DNA of 64,000 bases from Bermanella sp044597725 (GTDB lineage: Bacteria; Pseudomonadota; Gammaproteobacteria; Pseudomonadales; Oceanobacteraceae), in contig NZ_CP139003.1 in NCBI RefSeq assembly GCF_044597725.1, forward strand, positions 682,001 to 746,000, given 5' to 3'. The first letter of the stretch is position 1. The number at the start of each line of letters is the position of its first letter. A program made the translations under genes and the position numbers. The notes under the pieces were generated by a model. It was not told the origin of the DNA. It saw only the letters and a program-made list of their open reading frames with translations, and made no database searches. Below are positions 28,079-37,144 of this stretch, piece after piece.

Positions 28079-29341
28079 ATGTTCAAAAAAGATATGAATA
28101 TAGCCGACTTTGACCCAGCGCTATGGGAAGCCATGCAGGCTGAAGATCAGCGCCAAGAGCACCATATTGAGCTAATTGCCTCTGAAAACTATACCAGCCC
28201 CCGTGTAATGGAAGCGCAAGGCAGTCAGCTTACGAATAAATACGCCGAAGGTTATCCGGGTAAGCGTTATTATGGCGGTTGTGAACATGTAGATGTGATT
28301 GAGCAACTCGCTATCGACCGCGCGAAAGAACTGTTTGGTGCAGGTTATGCCAATGTGCAGCCTCACTCAGGTTCCCAAGCAAACGCCGCGGTATTTATGG
28401 CACTTTGTAAGCCAGGTGACAAAGTTCTAGGCATGAGCCTTGCCCACGGTGGTCATCTAACCCACGGTGCCTCTGTATCGTTTTCTGGGCGTATCTATGA
28501 TGCGGTTCAATATGGTTTGCACCCTGAAACAGGCGATATCAATTACGAAGAAGTTGAGCGTTTAGCGCTTGAGCATAAGCCAAAAATGATTATCGGTGGC
28601 TTTTCGGCATTTAGCCGTATTGTAGACTGGAATCGCTTCCGTGAAATTGCGGATAAAGTAGGTGCTTACTTATTTGTCGATATGGCACACATCGCCGGTC
28701 TAGTGGCGGCAGGTGTTTACCCAACGCCTGTGGGTATAGCTGATGTAGTGACAACCACTACTCACAAAACCTTACGTGGCCCTCGTGGTGGTTTGATCTT
28801 GGCAAAAGAAGACGAAGAGTTAAATAAAAAGCTTAACTTCGCAGTTTTCCCTGAGTCGCAAGGTGGCCCGCTTATGCACGTAATTGCGGCAAAAGCAGTG
28901 TGCTTTAAAGAAGCCATGTCGGATGAGTATAAAACGTACCAGCAACAGGTTGTGAAAAACGCGCAAGCTATGGCTGAGGTATTTATTGAGCGTGGTATCA
29001 ATATCGTTTCTGGCGGTACCGACGACCATCTATTCTTAGTTGATTTAATTGGCAAAGAATACACTGGTAAAGACGCGGATGCTGCGTTGGGTGAAGCCTA
29101 TATTACGGTAAATAAAAATGCCGTACCTAACGACCCCCGCTCTCCGTTTGTTACCTCTGGTCTGCGTATTGGCACGCCAGCTATTACTAGCCGTGGCTTC
29201 AAAGAAGAAGAAGCGAAACAGTTAACGGGTTGGATTTGCGATGTGCTTGATAGCCTAGAAAAAGGCAATAAAGATGAAGTGACGGCACAAGTGCGTGAGC
29301 AAGTGAAAGCACTTTGTGCTCGTTTCCCTGTATATAGCTAG
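28079..29341 (+). CDS. glyA: Serine hydroxymethyltransferase
   Basis: PLP enzyme interconverting serine and glycine while charging tetrahydrofolate with a one-carbon unit. The N-terminus MFKKDMNIADFDPALWEAM and IELIASENYTSPRVMEAQGS are family-typical. The PLP lysine lies in the TTTTHKTLRGPRGG segment (about residues 225-238), and SGLRIGTPAITSRGF is near the C-terminus. A TTG five codons upstream is open, but ATG 28079 has AGGGGA upstream and gives the expected 420 residues. A strong bidirectional terminator separates it from the convergent symporter gene. Confidence 0.98.
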   Translation: MFKKDMNIADFDPALWEAMQAEDQRQEHHIELIASENYTSPRVMEAQGSQLTNKYAEGYPGKRYYGGCEHVDVIEQLAIDRAKELFGAGYANVQPHSGSQANAAVFMALCKPGDKVLGMSLAHGGHLTHGASVSFSGRIYDAVQYGLHPETGDINYEEVERLALEHKPKMIIGGFSAFSRIVDWNRFREIADKVGAYLFVDMAHIAGLVAAGVYPTPVGIADVVTTTTHKTLRGPRGGLILAKEDEELNKKLNFAVFPESQGGPLMHVIAAKAVCFKEAMSDEYKTYQQQVVKNAQAMAEVFIERGINIVSGGTDDHLFLVDLIGKEYTGKDADAALGEAYITVNKNAVPNDPRSPFVTSGLRIGTPAITSRGFKEEEAKQLTGWICDVLDSLEKGNKDEVTAQVREQVKALCARFPVYS

Positions 29342-29364
29342 GTTTTTAGTTAACTAGGCTACAT

Positions 29365-29399
29365 AAAAAACCGTTAAGGTAGTCCTTAACGGTTTTTTT
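29365..29399. terminator. Bidirectional terminator between glyA and the symporter gene
   Basis: CCGTTAAGG (29371-29379) pairs with 29384-29392 around loop TAGT. It is flanked by six A on the left and seven T on the right, so it works in both directions for the convergent genes. Confidence 0.88.
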
Positions 29400-29416
29400 G
29401 TTTCAGGTGTATAGCC

Positions 29417-30919
29417 TTATTTTACCTGCTCTGTATTTTTATCGAGCCGTTTAACCCAGAAGTCTGCTTTTTTAATGCCTAGAGATTCGGGATCAAATTC
29501 GTATTTCTCTACACCTTGTTTTTGTTGGCGTTCATAATCTTTTAGGGCCTTCATGGCCGGACGGGCCATAAAGAAAATAAGTAAAATACCAATGATGTTG
29601 AGCCATGCCATTAAGCCCACACCAATATCCCCTAAACCCCATGCAAGGTCGGCGGTTTTTACAGTGCCGTAAAACACAGAAGCCAGTAATACGAATTTCA
29701 GTAAACCCATTAAGCCCGGTACTTTAAACGTACGGCGAATATAGCTTACGTTGGTTTCGGCAATGTAATAGTAAGCAAGAATAGTGGTGAAAGAGAAGAA
29801 GAATAGAGCAAAAGCAATAAACGGTTTGCCCATACCTGGTAAGGTTGACTCTATAGCCAATTGGGTGAAAGCAGGGCTATTTGCGGCAATATCTGCGCCT
29901 AGGTTTTGCACCAAAAATACACCTTCTTGCGCACCGTGCACATTATAAGCGCCTGTTATTAAAATCATGAAGGCCGTGGCGGAACAAACAAATAGAGTAT
30001 CCACATAAATTGAGAACGATTGAACCAAACCTTGCTGAGCTGGGTGTTGCACGTTAGATGCAGCGGCTGCGTGAGGCCCTGTACCTTGGCCAGCTTCGTT
30101 TGAGTAGACGCCTCGTTTAACCCCCCAACCAATAGCTGCACCTATGCCTGCCATGGGCGTGAATGCATCGCCAACAATCATGGCAATAATGCCCGGCACT
30201 TGCTCGTAGTTCAGCAAAACAATGGACATGGCGATAATGATGTAAGCCAATGCCATAAACGGCACAACGAGTTGTGTCACTTGGGCAATGCGTTTAACAC
30301 CACCAAAGATAATAAAACCTAAAATGATACAAATAAGTACGCCTGTGGCGATTTTAACAGAGCTTAAAACCCCGATTCCGGTGCTAACCATTTGCCCAGA
30401 ACCAAAGGCTAACTCAATAGCATTACCTATGCTGTTGGATTGGATGCCCGGCATTAATAAGCCCGTGGCTAGGATCGTTGCTATCGCAAAAACCATGGCA
30501 TACCATTTTTGCCCTAACGCCTTTTCAAGATAATAAGCAGGGCCACCACGATATTCGTCGCCGTCTTGCTCTTTATATATCTGCGCTAAAGTTGATTCAA
30601 TATAGGCTGTGGCGGCACCTAAAAAAGCCACTACCCACATCCAAAATACAGCACCCGGGCCACCAAAGCCGATGGCGGCCGCAACCCCTGCAATATTACC
30701 TGTACCAACGCGACCCGATAGCGAGATTGCCAGAGCTTGGAAGGAGGAAATGCCGGTAGCGGATGTATTGGGTTTAAATAAAAGACGCCACATCTCTTTT
30801 ATTTGGCGTACTTGCACGAAGCGCGTGACAATGGAAAAGAATAAGCCAGCGGCTAGGCATAAATAGACCAATGCCGGGCTCCAGATGATGCTATTGAGGG
30901 TATCAACAAAATCTTGCAT
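29417..30919 (-). CDS. AGCS-family alanine/glycine:cation symporter
   Basis: Sodium- or proton-coupled amino-acid importer of the alanine/glycine:cation symporter family. About 10-11 hydrophobic segments are visible, with the family signatures GRVGTGNIAGVAAAIGFGGPGAVFWMW (abridged: residues about 75-101) and GVKRGVYSNEAGQGTGPHAAAAS near the middle. The frame is open 26 codons upstream, but MQDFVDTLNSIIWSP with TAGGAA upstream is the usual start, giving 500 residues. It diverges from the D-glutamate/5-oxoproline operon across a 325-bp gap. Some AGCS proteins carry D- as well as L-alanine; substrate and stereochemistry here are inference. Confidence 0.92.
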   Translation of the reverse strand: MQDFVDTLNSIIWSPALVYLCLAAGLFFSIVTRFVQVRQIKEMWRLLFKPNTSATGISSFQALAISLSGRVGTGNIAGVAAAIGFGGPGAVFWMWVVAFLGAATAYIESTLAQIYKEQDGDEYRGGPAYYLEKALGQKWYAMVFAIATILATGLLMPGIQSNSIGNAIELAFGSGQMVSTGIGVLSSVKIATGVLICIILGFIIFGGVKRIAQVTQLVVPFMALAYIIIAMSIVLLNYEQVPGIIAMIVGDAFTPMAGIGAAIGWGVKRGVYSNEAGQGTGPHAAAASNVQHPAQQGLVQSFSIYVDTLFVCSATAFMILITGAYNVHGAQEGVFLVQNLGADIAANSPAFTQLAIESTLPGMGKPFIAFALFFFSFTTILAYYYIAETNVSYIRRTFKVPGLMGLLKFVLLASVFYGTVKTADLAWGLGDIGVGLMAWLNIIGILLIFFMARPAMKALKDYERQQKQGVEKYEFDPESLGIKKADFWVKRLDKNTEQVK

Positions 30920-31244
30920 GGGATTCCTAATGTGTATTTTTATTAAAAAAGCAGAATAATCAAAAAGTGGTTTAAGGGAAAGTGCGTACAGCGCCACCTC
31001 CGTGATTAACGCTTTTTATGGCTAGACTAAATTGGCCAGCATAATTTAGGCCAAGAATCGAGCGATTTGTGCGGTGAAGATTTTCAATTGATAGGCTTAT
31101 TTGATTAATAATCCTAATCAAAGTGTTTGTTATATTGAAATATATGTTGAATATTCTGTTATTTAAGACAGAATATTGGATTATTGATAAATAGAATGCA
31201 TCATAAACCCTGGTTAGTGGTTTAGCGCTTTAAAAGGATTGAGT
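30920..31244. promoter_or_regulatory. Divergent control region between symporter and D-glutamate/5-oxoproline operon
   Basis: No gene is seen in these 325 bases. The right half is AT-rich and holds two inverted repeats: TTGATTA-N7-TAATCAA (31101-31121), which fits the T-N11-A form of LysR operators, and AATATTCTGT-N8-ACAGAATATT (31150-31177). An extended -10 (TG-T-TATATT, 31128-31136) lies just after the first repeat, and TAGAAT (31192-31197) after the second. A LysR gene lies within the operon, so autoregulation and divergent control of the symporter are plausible but inferred. Confidence 0.5.
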
Positions 31245-32033
31245 ATGAGTGACGTCATGACACCGGCCCAGCTGCGCCAGCGTATTCGCAGCGGTGAGCA
31301 TAAAGGGCACACATCTGGGTTTTGTGCCGGTTTTGTGCAATGTAATGTAGCCATATTGCCAAAGGCTTGGGCGGGCGAGTTTTTACAGTTTTGTCAGCTT
31401 AATCCTAAGCCTTGTCCGGTGGTAGCCATGGCCGCATCGGCGGGGGATCCTCATATTCCTCAAGTGGGCGCTGACTTCGACATCCGCACAGACGTTCCTA
31501 GATACCGGATATGGCGAAACGGCGAATTGGTCGAAGAGGTGTCCGATATCCAGTCTTTGTGGCGTGATGATCTGGTGACATTTTTGATTGGTTGTAGCTT
31601 TAGTTTTGAAGAAGCCTTGTTGGCGGATGGTTTGGAAATTAGGAACATTACCGAGGGGCGTAACGTGCCCATGTACGATACCAATATTCCATGCGCCCCA
31701 GCAGGGCGGTTTAATGGCAACATGGTGGTAAGTATGCGGCCATTTAATCCTGCCGATGCCATTCGTATGATTCAAATTTGCAGTCGCTTTCCTTCGGTGC
31801 ACGGTGCACCTGTGCATTTTGGCGATCCTGCAGCCATTGGCATAGATGACATTAATCAGCCCGATTATGGTGATTCAGTCACAATTAAAGCGGGCGAAGT
31901 ACCTGTGTTTACAGCGTGTGGAGTAACGCCCCAAGCAGCCATTGTTGCGGCAAAACCAGAGTTTTGCATTACCCACTCACCGGGCTGCATGGTGGTGACC
32001 GATATGCCCAATTCGAAATTGGCCATTATTTAA
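31245..32033 (+). CDS. DUF1445 / D-glutamate cyclase N-terminal-domain family protein (YcsI-like)
   Basis: Stand-alone protein (262 aa) of the family called putative hydro-lyase, YcsI or DUF1445 (Pfam PF07286). In animal mitochondrial DGLUCY the same domain is the N-terminal half of D-glutamate cyclase. Seen here: GHTSGFCAGFVQCNVAILP near residues 20-38, FLIGCSFSFEEALL near 110-123, RNVPMYDTNIPC, VVSMRPF, HFGDPAAIGI, and the C-terminal THSPGCMVVTDM. The chosen start ATG 31245 has AAGGA seven bases upstream; a TTG two codons earlier is open. It leads the run with pxpABC. The catalytic role of the single-domain form is unproven. Confidence 0.88.
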   Translation: MSDVMTPAQLRQRIRSGEHKGHTSGFCAGFVQCNVAILPKAWAGEFLQFCQLNPKPCPVVAMAASAGDPHIPQVGADFDIRTDVPRYRIWRNGELVEEVSDIQSLWRDDLVTFLIGCSFSFEEALLADGLEIRNITEGRNVPMYDTNIPCAPAGRFNGNMVVSMRPFNPADAIRMIQICSRFPSVHGAPVHFGDPAAIGIDDINQPDYGDSVTIKAGEVPVFTACGVTPQAAIVAAKPEFCITHSPGCMVVTDMPNSKLAII

Positions 32034-32051
32034 ATAAACACGGAGGGTCTT

Positions 32052-32786
32052 ATGAGTTTATTGCTGAATTGTGATTTAGGTGAAAGTTATGGTTCATGGA
32101 CCATGGGCATGGACGAAGCCGTTTTTCCCCACATTGACCAAGCAAATATAGCTTGTGGTTATCATGGTGGTGACCCTCAGACCATGCTTAAAACACTGGC
32201 GTTGGCAAAAAAATATGGTGTCACTGTAGGTGCGCACCCTTCCTACCCTGATTTAGTTGGGTTTGGCCGTCGTAGCATGAATTGTAGTGAAGACGAAATC
32301 ATTGCAATGGTGTTGTATCAAGTGAGTGCTTTAGATGGCATGGCAAAGGTGACGGGAGTGCCTGTGGAATATGTTAAGCCCCATGGTGCTTTGTATAACG
32401 ATATGATGAAAAAAGACTCTGTGCGTTTAGCAATTATGCGTGCAGTGCAGCAATACCACCGACCACTTAAGCTTATGCTGCAAGCAACGGCCGATTCGAA
32501 ACTGCATCAGCAAGAGGCCGATGACTTGGGTATAGATCTTTTATTTGAAGCATTTGCGGACCGTTGTTACGACGATGATGGGCGTCTATTGCCCAGAGGT
32601 CAAACCGGTGCCGTACATAATAAAGAAAAAATGTTAGAGCAAGTGGAGCAGCTTAATACTAACGGAACGGTAACAACCGTTAGTGGTAAAACCCTAAATA
32701 TTAATGCGCATTCTTTGTGTGTACACGGAGATAATATTGAGGGAGTAAAAGCGATTGAAGAAATAAAACGGTTAGTGATCTCATGA
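32052..32786 (+). CDS. pxpA: 5-oxoprolinase (ATP-hydrolysing) subunit A
   Basis: LamB/YcsF-family subunit of the PxpABC complex, which opens 5-oxoproline (pyroglutamate) to glutamate at the cost of ATP. Signatures are LLNCDLGESYGSW (N-terminus), ANIACGYHGGDP, VGAHPSYPDLVGFGRR and VKPHGALYND. Length (244 aa) is typical. A CGGAGG-like ribosome site precedes the ATG. It overlaps pxpB by four bases (ATGA). Confidence 0.95.
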   Translation: MSLLLNCDLGESYGSWTMGMDEAVFPHIDQANIACGYHGGDPQTMLKTLALAKKYGVTVGAHPSYPDLVGFGRRSMNCSEDEIIAMVLYQVSALDGMAKVTGVPVEYVKPHGALYNDMMKKDSVRLAIMRAVQQYHRPLKLMLQATADSKLHQQEADDLGIDLLFEAFADRCYDDDGRLLPRGQTGAVHNKEKMLEQVEQLNTNGTVTTVSGKTLNINAHSLCVHGDNIEGVKAIEEIKRLVIS

Positions 32787-33472
32787 ATATCCATGTTGCC
32801 GGAGAGAATGCATTAATTGTTTATTTTGCAGAATCAGTCAGTGCTGAGGTAAGCGCTAACATTGAGCATATGTGTTATCAGTTGAAGCCTTATTTAGGCA
32901 AAGAGTTAATTGATTTAGTACCAAGTTATGCTTCAGTTTTGGTTTTATTTGACCCACTTAAAATCGATCACTTGCAAGTTAGAAAGTGGATACGTTATGC
33001 ACATGACGCTCACTTTGAAGAAAGTAAAACGAAAGATAAAAATATTGTGCGTTTGCCAGTTTATTATGCTGGGCCGGACTTGCACTCAGTTGCGCAGCAG
33101 CACAATTTAAGTGCTCAAGATGTTATTGATATACATACGCAAAAAGATTATGACGTATACGCTATCGGCTTTGCGCCCGGCTTTGCTTATTTAGGTCAGC
33201 TAGATAGTAAAATTAAAACACCACGTTTAGCCACACCGCGAAAAAAAGTACCTAAAGGGGCCGTTGCTATTGCCGATTTACAAACAGCGGTTTATCCAAA
33301 GCAAAGCCCAGGTGGGTGGAATTTAATTGGTTATTGCCCAATAGCCATGTTCGACGCAAACAAGCAGCCACCCATGCCCATGCAATCTGGCGACAGTGTG
33401 CAGTTTTATGCCATAGATGAAAATACGTTTTTAGATATGGGTGGCGAATTGCCCCAAGGGGAGATTGTGTAA
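32783..33472 (+). CDS. pxpB: 5-oxoprolinase subunit B (KipI-like)
   Basis: Allophanate-hydrolase subunit 1 / KipI family. As PxpB it partners PxpC; in Bacillus the KipI homologue also inhibits the sporulation kinase KinA, a role not expected here. Motifs seen: GFAPGFAYLGQLD (about residues 133-145), PRLATPRKKVPKGAVAIAD, and PGGWNLIGYCP. Length 229 aa. Start and stop both overlap neighbours (4 bases with pxpA, 1 base with pxpC). Confidence 0.94.
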   Translation: MNIHVAGENALIVYFAESVSAEVSANIEHMCYQLKPYLGKELIDLVPSYASVLVLFDPLKIDHLQVRKWIRYAHDAHFEESKTKDKNIVRLPVYYAGPDLHSVAQQHNLSAQDVIDIHTQKDYDVYAIGFAPGFAYLGQLDSKIKTPRLATPRKKVPKGAVAIADLQTAVYPKQSPGGWNLIGYCPIAMFDANKQPPMPMQSGDSVQFYAIDENTFLDMGGELPQGEIV

Positions 33473-34443
33473 TGGGAATGCGTGTAATCAACCCAGGTAT
33501 TTTAAGCTTGTTGCAAGACGCGGGTCGTTATGGAAAGCATGGCGTGGGTTTAACCACAGGTGGTCCGCTTGACCCTGTAGCCTTTAAATGGGCAAATCGG
33601 CTGGTGGATAATGATCTTACTGCCACTGCCATTGAAATAAGTATTGGTGGGTTTAAAGCTGAACTAACAGAAAAAATGAACATCGCCGTAACCGGTGCCA
33701 AGGCTATTATCAAGGTTAATGGAAAACCTATGCCCCAATGGCAAACATTGCAACTGAATAAATCAGATGTCATCGAGGTTGCCTATGCAAGCCAAGGTTG
33801 TCGCATTTATCTTGCTGTATCTGGCGGTTTTGATATTAAACCACAATTTGGCAGTACCAGTACTGTAGTACGTGAGGCGATTGGTGGGGTAAACGGTAAA
33901 CCCATTGAAGCTGGTATGTCGTTACCTACTGCTGCAAAGTCTGTGCAGAACCAAGCTGGTCAAGGGCAACTATATAAAGTCCCCCAATTTTACCGCCCAG
34001 AGTATTCTCAGAATATTACGTTGCGAGTTATTCCAGGCTACCAAATACAACATTTTAGTCGCCATCAACAGCGCATGTTTTTTTATCATGAATACGAAAT
34101 CAGTGACCTCGCCGATCGCATGGGTTATCGACTCAAAGGTCCAAAAGTGAAATGTGATATAGAAGGTATATTAAGCGAAGGCATTTGCTTAGGTGCAATA
34201 CAAGTGCCCGCTGATGGCCAGCCTATTATTCTTATGAATGACCGTCAAACCATTGGTGGTTATCCAAAAATAGGTTCTGTATTGTCGCTTGATTTAGCTA
34301 AGTTATCGCAGCTAACTCAAGGTGCAAAAGTTTGCTTTGAACCAATTACAATTGATCACGCGCATAACCTACTGCATTTAGCACAACATCAATTTGAGCA
34401 TGCCAAGCTTGCTCCTGTGGAGCCTTATAATGACCCATCTTGA
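33472..34443 (+). CDS. pxpC: 5-oxoprolinase subunit C (KipA-like)
   Basis: Biotin-dependent-carboxyltransferase-like / KipA family subunit; with PxpB it forms the part equivalent to allophanate hydrolase. Motifs include NPGILSLLQDAGRYGKHG at the N-terminus, GGPLDPVAFKWANRLVDN, AVSGGFD, and the C-terminal ILMNDRQTIGGYPKIG. Length 323 aa. The next gene starts inside its last five codons. Confidence 0.94.
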   Translation: MGMRVINPGILSLLQDAGRYGKHGVGLTTGGPLDPVAFKWANRLVDNDLTATAIEISIGGFKAELTEKMNIAVTGAKAIIKVNGKPMPQWQTLQLNKSDVIEVAYASQGCRIYLAVSGGFDIKPQFGSTSTVVREAIGGVNGKPIEAGMSLPTAAKSVQNQAGQGQLYKVPQFYRPEYSQNITLRVIPGYQIQHFSRHQQRMFFYHEYEISDLADRMGYRLKGPKVKCDIEGILSEGICLGAIQVPADGQPIILMNDRQTIGGYPKIGSVLSLDLAKLSQLTQGAKVCFEPITIDHAHNLLHLAQHQFEHAKLAPVEPYNDPS

Positions 34444-35299
34444 TCAGGCATTAAGTAAAGACATTGAAGATCAATTAGTGGCTCGCAATTTACGTGGCAT
34501 GAAAACAGTGCAGCCAGCTTTGGAGTCGGGTTATATATTGCGTGCAGCCAATCTAATGTTGTCAGTTAAAGGTACGGTTTTAATAGGCACAGGGTTTCCG
34601 GTTATCGATACGTTTGAAACCGATGGCCCTGTTGGTGCTATTGCACTTTATAATGCTTTTGAGCGTTTGGGTGCCCATCCTATTTTGGTCTGTGGTGCAC
34701 CATTGAGTGCTGCATTATCGCCTCGTTATCGTGTGCATGAAATTAAAGTCGGGCCTCACGATAAACAAAGCGAAGAAGCAACCGATGCACTATTAGCGTT
34801 AAACCCAGAGCTTATTGTATCCATTGAACGACCTGGGCAAGCCGCTGATGGTAAGTACTACAATATGCGTGGTGAAGACATAAGTGCGCGAGCGGGTTGC
34901 TTTGACAGTTTCTTTCGTCACGCTACGTGCCCTACGATTGCCATTGGTGATGGTGGTAATGAAATTGGTATGGGGAATATACAAAAAGCTTTGCAGCAAC
35001 TGGATATTCAAGCGGCAGCCACACCCTGTACAGAATTGGTCATCGCTGATGTATCTAACTGGGCAGCGTTAGGCTTAATTGCGATGTTAAGTTATCTAAC
35101 TCAGCAAGATCTTTTACAGGATATAGATAGTGTGCAAGTACTCTCATTTTTGTCTGAGCGCGGCAGTGTTGATGGTGTTACCAGAGAAAATACACTCACC
35201 GAAGATGGCCTTGATGTCAGCGAAGGTTTGCAATTATTAGCTCAGCTTAAACAAACCGTACAAAAATATGGTTTAGAGCAACAGGAAAGGACATCCTAA
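34430..35299 (+). CDS. D-glutamate cyclase C-terminal-domain family protein (DUF4392)
   Basis: Matches the family DUF4392 / GLUCM_C (Pfam PF14336), the catalytic-side C-terminal half of animal D-glutamate cyclase, which forms 5-oxo-D-proline from D-glutamate. Seen here: GTGFPVIDTFETDGPVGAIAL (residues about 56-76), a hydrophobic sheet with LIVSIERPGQAADG, NMRGEDIS, the strongly conserved IAIGDGGNEIGMG (about 170-182), and LSYLTQQDLLQ. ATG 34430, with GTGGAG upstream, overlaps pxpC by 14 bases; 289 residues. Assignment rests on motif memory, and activity is inferred from family and context. Confidence 0.85.
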   Translation: MTHLDQALSKDIEDQLVARNLRGMKTVQPALESGYILRAANLMLSVKGTVLIGTGFPVIDTFETDGPVGAIALYNAFERLGAHPILVCGAPLSAALSPRYRVHEIKVGPHDKQSEEATDALLALNPELIVSIERPGQAADGKYYNMRGEDISARAGCFDSFFRHATCPTIAIGDGGNEIGMGNIQKALQQLDIQAAATPCTELVIADVSNWAALGLIAMLSYLTQQDLLQDIDSVQVLSFLSERGSVDGVTRENTLTEDGLDVSEGLQLLAQLKQTVQKYGLEQQERTS

Positions 35300-36243
35300 T
35301 GCGTATTCGCAATTTAATGACATTTACCAAGATTGCCGAGCTAAATAGCTTTCATGGTGCAGCAAAAGCATTACAGACAACCCAACCTGCTATTAGTGCA
35401 CGCATAGCGGCATTGGAAGCAGACTTAGGTACAAGTTTATTTCGACGTGATAAAGGCGGCACTCAGCTAACTAGTCGGGGTCGACAATTATTACCGTTTG
35501 CACAAAAGCTGGTACGTATTAGTGAAGAAATGCGAGCTCAACTGGATCAAAATCTTACTGATGGTGATAGCGTACGTATTGGTATTGCCGATACCTTAGC
35601 TCAGTTATGGGTGGCTCCGTTACTTAAACAGTGGCGTCTCGATTTTCCTCATATGCAGTTTGAAGTGGTGGTGGATATAAGTGATCACTTAATAAAGCAG
35701 CTTGAGAATCACCAGCTAGATATGGTGTTAATCGTTTCGCAGAGCAATAACAATGTATTTATGAGTGAGCATTTGTGCAGCTACCCACAAGTTTGGGTTG
35801 CTTCTAATGAGGTAATTCAGCAACAGAACTGGCAAAATAAGACTGTGGGTTTAGAGCAGCTAGCACAATGTTCTATTTTGAGTTTTCCCAAGCATACCCA
35901 ACCGTGGCAAGATTTAGATCGAATGTTTTCCATATTGGCCGAAAAAAGGCCGATGTTGCATACCTGTAGTTCGGTGAGTCATCTTATGAATTTGACCGAA
36001 CAAGGCTTAGGTGTTGCATTGTTGCCCGAACCGTTAGCGCAATTGTTAATTGGACAACGCTCGGCTCAAATTATTAATGCCCATGCCAGTGTAAAACCAT
36101 CGGAGTTGAATTTTTGTTGTGGCTGGCGGTTTGATGATGAACGTGTTTTACCAACATTGTTAGCAGCCACTGCACGTGAGGTTATTGCACCTCGAGTTAA
36201 GAATCAAAAGCAAAACCTTAAAGCCGTGCGGCATGTAGGTTAA
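35299..36243 (+). CDS. LysR-family transcriptional regulator
   Basis: The N-terminal winged helix-turn-helix (about 1-60) reads MRIRNLMTFTKIAELNSF, then AAKALQTTQPAISARIAALE with the recognition helix, followed by LFRRDKGGTQLTSRGRQLL. A LysR substrate-binding domain follows (about 90-295). The start overlaps the stop of the upstream cyclase gene by one base, so the regulator is part of the run rather than divergent from it. It probably senses a metabolite of the pathway and acts at the 30920-31244 control region; this is inference. Confidence 0.93.
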   Translation: MRIRNLMTFTKIAELNSFHGAAKALQTTQPAISARIAALEADLGTSLFRRDKGGTQLTSRGRQLLPFAQKLVRISEEMRAQLDQNLTDGDSVRIGIADTLAQLWVAPLLKQWRLDFPHMQFEVVVDISDHLIKQLENHQLDMVLIVSQSNNNVFMSEHLCSYPQVWVASNEVIQQQNWQNKTVGLEQLAQCSILSFPKHTQPWQDLDRMFSILAEKRPMLHTCSSVSHLMNLTEQGLGVALLPEPLAQLLIGQRSAQIINAHASVKPSELNFCCGWRFDDERVLPTLLAATAREVIAPRVKNQKQNLKAVRHVG

Positions 36244-36278
36244 AACCCGTTTTTAGTTTAAGTTAAGTAGGTAACAAT

Positions 36279-37136
36279 ATGAGTATTGTATATTTAAATG
36301 AACAATATATGCCCATGGAAGATGCCAAAATTTCCCCTATGGATCGTGGCTTTTTATTTGGTGATGGCATTTATGAAGTAATTCCATCTTACGATGGTCA
36401 GCTTGTGGGGTTTGGACCGCATATTGATCGTATGAACGATGGCCTTGAAATGATCGGTGTTGATTTTAAGTGGACACATGATCAGTGGCGTGAGGTTTGT
36501 CAGCAATTAATTGAACAAAATGGTGGCGGTAACCTGGGTTTATACTTGCACGTAAGTCGTGGTACCGATAGTAAGCGATTCCATGCATACCCTGAAGGTG
36601 TGAAACCAACTGTGTATGCGTTTGCGTTTGAAATACCACCTGCCAATGTACCCGATAAAGAAAAAGTAAAAGGTTATCGAGTGGCGACTACCGAAGATCT
36701 TCGCTGGCAGCGTTGCAATATTAAATCGACCGCATTACTGGGTAATGTTATGCATTTTCAACATGGCCATGGGCAAGGCTATAACGAAACGATTTTATTT
36801 AATGCCGATAACAATATGACAGAAGGCAGCGCATGTAATGCCTATATCGTAAAAAATGGTGTAGTTATTACTCCGCCTTTAGATCACCAGTTATTACCCG
36901 GTATCACGCGCTTAATGCTACTTGATATATTACGTAAGCATAGTGATATTAAAGTTGAAGAACGCAATATTAGTATGGACGAAGTATTTGATGCCGATGA
37001 GGTATGGCTAACCAGTTCCAGTAAAGAAATTGCTCCAGTTGTGGAAATTGATGGTAAGCCAGTGGCAGATGGAAAAATAGGAGACGTTTGGTTAGCGGCT
37101 CAAACTCTCTATACCCAACACAAGTACGATTACTAG
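36279..37136 (+). CDS. dat: D-amino-acid transaminase (class IV PLP aminotransferase)
   Basis: Fold-type IV PLP enzyme; D-alanine + 2-oxoglutarate to pyruvate + D-glutamate is the classic reaction. Motifs: MDRGFLFGDGIYEVI (21-35), HVSRGTD (91-97), RWQRCNIKSTALLGNVM with Lys149 as the PLP Schiff-base lysine, and EGSACNAYIVKNG. The RWxRCxIKS context is typical of D-alanine transaminases rather than branched-chain ones. Length 285 aa. It sits eight bases before alr, which fits D-alanine use. A 4-amino-4-deoxychorismate lyase function is less likely. Confidence 0.88.
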   Translation: MSIVYLNEQYMPMEDAKISPMDRGFLFGDGIYEVIPSYDGQLVGFGPHIDRMNDGLEMIGVDFKWTHDQWREVCQQLIEQNGGGNLGLYLHVSRGTDSKRFHAYPEGVKPTVYAFAFEIPPANVPDKEKVKGYRVATTEDLRWQRCNIKSTALLGNVMHFQHGHGQGYNETILFNADNNMTEGSACNAYIVKNGVVITPPLDHQLLPGITRLMLLDILRKHSDIKVEERNISMDEVFDADEVWLTSSSKEIAPVVEIDGKPVADGKIGDVWLAAQTLYTQHKYDY

Positions 37137-37144
37137 GAAGTGAT

